Below, piece after piece: positions 61,547 through 64,000 of a DNA stretch of 64,000 bases; position 1 is the stretch's first letter; each line of letters begins with the position of its first letter. Below the pieces are notes generated by a model. The model saw only the letters and a list, made by a program, of their open reading frames with translations, was not told the DNA's origin and made no database searches. The stretch covers positions 186,001 to 250,000 of the forward strand of contig NZ_JAHCDI010000004.1 of assembly GCF_019697375.1 (NCBI RefSeq). Direction: 5' to 3'. A program made the translations under genes and the position numbers. Source of the stretch: Micromonospora tarapacensis (GTDB lineage: Bacteria > Actinomycetota > Actinomycetes > Mycobacteriales > Micromonosporaceae).

Positions 61547-64000
61547 GTGATCGAGCTGAAGGCGTTGCAGGCGCAGGTCAAGACCCTGGTGGAGGATCTG
61601 CGCGGGCAGGTCGCGCAGACGCCGGGCCTGCGCGCCGAGCTGCGCCAGGAGTGGGCTGCGGCGCAGGCCGCCGAGCGGGTCGGTGCCAGCTTCGAGACCT
61701 GGCTGGAGGACATCCTCGACCAGGCGGCGGTGGCTTGGGTGCTCGGCTGCGTCTTCGTCCGCTTCTGCGAGGACAACCAGCTCGTCGACGGGCTGTGGAT
61801 CGGCGGCGCCGACCCGGCCGCGCCGGCCGAGCAGGCGGTGCAGCGCCGGCAGGCGTACCTGATCGCCAACCCCCGCCACAACGACCGGCACTGGCTGCGC
61901 GAAGCCTTCGGCTACCTGGCCGAGCTGCGCGCCACCGGCAAGATCTTCGACCGGCACAACCCGGTCTGGCGCTTCGCCATCTCCGGCCCCGCCGCCGAGG
62001 ATCTCAGCGACTTCTTCCGCCGCGGCGCCGCCGCCGCGACGCTGCGCCGCGACGACCTGAACACCCGCTTCCTTGGCGACCTCTACCAGGACCTCTCCGC
62101 CCACGCCAAGAAGACGTACGCCCTGTTGCAGACCCCCGAGTTCGTCGAGGAATTCATCCTCGACCGCACCTTCGAGCCGGCAGTCAAGGAATTCGGCCTG
62201 CCCGCCACCAGCGTCATCGACCCGACCTGCGGCTCCGGCCACTTCCTGCTCGGCGCCTTCCACCGGCTGTTCGACAAGTGGCGCGACCGCGAGCCGGCCA
62301 CCGACCCCCGGGTGTTGGCGGAGCGGGCACTCGGCCAGGTCACCGGCGTCGACATCAACCCCTTCGCGGTGGCCATCGCCCGCTTCCGGCTGCTCATCGC
62401 CGCCATGAAAGCCTGCCAACTGACCACCCTGGAACGCACCCCCGCCTTCCCCGTCCGGGTAGCCACCGGCGACTCCCTGCTCCCCTGGGGCGCATTCAGC
62501 TCCCGCGCCCAGGGCGACCTGCTCGCCGAGCTGGAAGGCAAGGAAATCTTCGCGTACGAGAGCGAAGACGCCGACCTGCTCAAGGACTACCTGGCCGAGA
62601 ACCAGTATTCAGTGGTGGTCGGCAACCCGCCCTACATCACGGTCTCCGACAGCGCCCGCAACAAGCTCTACCGAGGGCTCTACGAAACCTGCTCCGGCAA
62701 GTACGCCCTCACCGTGCCCTTCGCGGAACGCTTCTTCGCGCTGGCCAAGCGTGGCGACCACGACGGAGATGGTGCCGGCCACGTCGGTCAGATCACCGGC
62801 AACGCCTTCATGAAGCGCGAGTTCGGCAAGAAACTGATCAACGAATACTTTGCGAACAGCGTGGAGTTGGCCGAGGTGATCGACACCTCCGGTGCTTATA
62901 TCCCTGGCCACGGCACTCCGACCGTGCTCTTGATCGGCCGTAACCGTTTCGTGAGTTCGCGCTATAGCGGCACGATTCGGACCGTGCTTGGTGTCCGCGG
63001 AGAACCATCCACCCCTGACGACCCCTCAGAAGGCAAGGTCTGGCTCGCGATCAAGGCGCAGGTAGATGCACCGGATTCTGAATCCGGATGGGTTAGTGTT
63101 GCCGACTTCGCTCGCGTTCAACTTGCCTCTCACCCATGGAGCCTCAGTGGTGGCGGCGCGCCCGGATTAATGGATGCGATTCAGGGACAAGTCGAAGCCA
63201 GAATCCGTGACCAAGCATCCATGATGGGGTTCGTCGCCATCACCGCAGAGGATGATGCATTTTTCTTGACTAAATCAGCAACTCGACGCCTGGGTGTTGA
63301 GACCACCAGGCCAATGGTTACCGGCGACGTCGTCCGCGACTTTAGAATTGCCGCCGATATTGCCGCGATTTTCCCCTACGAGGGCGATCTCGACGTGGCT
63401 GTGCCAGCCAAACTTCCGCAGATCATGAAGGTGCTGTGGCCAAACCGGCGGGTTCTTCAACGCCGCAAGCGGTTTGGTGTGCTAATCGAAGACATTCCTT
63501 CTCTGCGATGGTATGAGTTCGGTGAGCTTTACCGGGAGAAGTTGCAGACGCCGCTGTCGATTGCGTTTGCGTTTGTGGCTACGCATAACCATTTTGTGTT
63601 GGATCGGGGTGGGAAGGTCTTCAAGCAGTCGGCACCGGTGATCAAGTTGCCGGAGGGGGCGTCGGAGGACGATCACCTGCGGCTGCTCGGGGTGCTGAAC
63701 AGCTCGACCGCCTGCTTCTGGCTCAAGCAGGTCAGCCAGAGCAAGGCAGGTAGCGGGATCGGTCGGGGCATCCAGCCTGAGGCTTGGATGGATCGGTGGG
63801 AGTTCACCGGTACCAAGCTTGAAGAGTTTCCGTTGCCTTCGGCGTACCCGCTTGGGCGGGCGCGGGAGTTGGATGGGCTGGCGCAGCGGCTCGGTAGCTT
63901 GACTCCGGCGGCGGTGGCCGCGTCGGGGGTGCCGAGTCGGCAGCGGCTTGCGGAGGCTGAGGCGGAGTACCACTCGGTGCGGGCGCGGATGATCGCGGTG
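61547..64000 (+). CDS. pglX: PglX-like adenine-specific DNA methyltransferase (3' end outside the window)
   Basis: The frame stays open from GTG 61547 to the last base (818 codons), so the protein is incomplete; PglX proteins are about 1200 residues. The N-terminus (IELKALQAQVKTLVEDLRGQ and VAWVLGCVFVRFCEDNQLV) and NTRFLGDLYQDLSAHAKKTY, LLQTPEFVEEFILD are the PglX type of BREX-2. SAM-binding motif I is DPTCGSGHFLLGAFH (~225) and the catalytic motif IV is NPPY (~360), with GVDINPFAVAIARFRLL between. It modifies host DNA at adenine or, in classical Pgl, marks phage DNA. Third-position GC falls after about 62950 (e.g. 63000-63640), then recovers, which hints at recombined specificity sequence. 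Confidence 0.92.
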   Translation, partial: MIELKALQAQVKTLVEDLRGQVAQTPGLRAELRQEWAAAQAAERVGASFETWLEDILDQAAVAWVLGCVFVRFCEDNQLVDGLWIGGADPAAPAEQAVQRRQAYLIANPRHNDRHWLREAFGYLAELRATGKIFDRHNPVWRFAISGPAAEDLSDFFRRGAAAATLRRDDLNTRFLGDLYQDLSAHAKKTYALLQTPEFVEEFILDRTFEPAVKEFGLPATSVIDPTCGSGHFLLGAFHRLFDKWRDREPATDPRVLAERALGQVTGVDINPFAVAIARFRLLIAAMKACQLTTLERTPAFPVRVATGDSLLPWGAFSSRAQGDLLAELEGKEIFAYESEDADLLKDYLAENQYSVVVGNPPYITVSDSARNKLYRGLYETCSGKYALTVPFAERFFALAKRGDHDGDGAGHVGQITGNAFMKREFGKKLINEYFANSVELAEVIDTSGAYIPGHGTPTVLLIGRNRFVSSRYSGTIRTVLGVRGEPSTPDDPSEGKVWLAIKAQVDAPDSESGWVSVADFARVQLASHPWSLSGGGAPGLMDAIQGQVEARIRDQASMMGFVAITAEDDAFFLTKSATRRLGVETTRPMVTGDVVRDFRIAADIAAIFPYEGDLDVAVPAKLPQIMKVLWPNRRVLQRRKRFGVLIEDIPSLRWYEFGELYREKLQTPLSIAFAFVATHNHFVLDRGGKVFKQSAPVIKLPEGASEDDHLRLLGVLNSSTACFWLKQVSQSKAGSGIGRGIQPEAWMDRWEFTGTKLEEFPLPSAYPLGRARELDGLAQRLGSLTPAAVAASGVPSRQRLAEAEAEYHSVRARMIAV

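Noticed and set aside
54324..64000. DISARM system
   Set aside because: A SNF2 helicase and an adenine methylase occur together, but the helicase has a SWIM finger and the methylase is clearly PglX-type. No drmA, drmB or drmC is seen in the window.
1..64000. tRNA genes, rRNA genes, CRISPR arrays, intact insertion sequences
   Set aside because: Looked for by eye on both strands and not found; only a transposase relic at 23575-23695 is supported. A covariance-model scan would be more sensitive for small RNAs.

Overview
The window is high-GC DNA from an actinomycete. Gene families, GTG starts, GC-ending codons and leaderless promoters fit Micromonosporaceae (Micromonospora or a relative), but this is an inference and no rRNA or other marker is present. 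The sequence opens inside an isoleucyl-tRNA synthetase gene and ends inside a pglX DNA methylase gene. No tRNA, rRNA or CRISPR array was seen.

Region 1 (1-20083) looks like a small biosynthetic cluster. It holds an isoleucyl-tRNA synthetase, a cupin, an MDR oxidoreductase, an acyl-CoA dehydrogenase, AraC, TetR and LysR regulators, and a thioesterase closely related to FlK. A four-gene operon encodes an ABC importer and an M20 peptidase. The assembly genes are an NRPS (degenerate C, A, T, T), a free-standing C protein, an MFS exporter, MbtH and a thioesterase. The adenylation pocket reads most like an isoleucine pocket, so the synthetase gene is a plausible self-resistance gene.

Region 2 (20084-24757) is a degraded boundary. 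It has a reductase relic, a small membrane protein, a SnoaL-like protein and an orphan response regulator without its phospho-acceptor Asp. A transposase relic, an isopropylmalate-dehydrogenase-like fragment and a truncated AtuA-type gene then abut one another.

Region 3 (24754-36241) is a catabolic cluster: DUF4387, an acyl-CoA dehydrogenase, a flavin monooxygenase, an ABC importer, an acyl-CoA synthetase, TetR, an SDR and an ACAD10/11-type phosphotransferase. The enzyme set resembles 4-keto/4-hydroxy acid degradation of the lva type.

Region 4 (36267-49861) is mixed: a second phosphotransferase, a BAAT-like hydrolase, a damaged DUF4153 gene, a DHFR-like protein, a YCII/ECF sigma pair, a barrel protein, a GntR/ABC unit, an LLM oxidoreductase, an alditol-oxidase-like enzyme and an M50 protease.

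Region 5 (50055-64000) is an antiphage-type island running off the window: PglW-like kinase, SWIM/SNF2 helicase, DUF3696 ATPase plus TOPRIM-like partner, DUF262 protein and PglX-like methylase. It reads as a BREX type 2 (Pgl) variant with an extra OLD/PARIS-like pair and a DUF262 protein inside it.

Five genes (SDR, BAAT-like, DUF4153, a small proline-rich protein, pglW) show a -1 frameshift. Each is repaired by one added G or C in a short G/C run, so sequence undercalls are as likely as true mutation.
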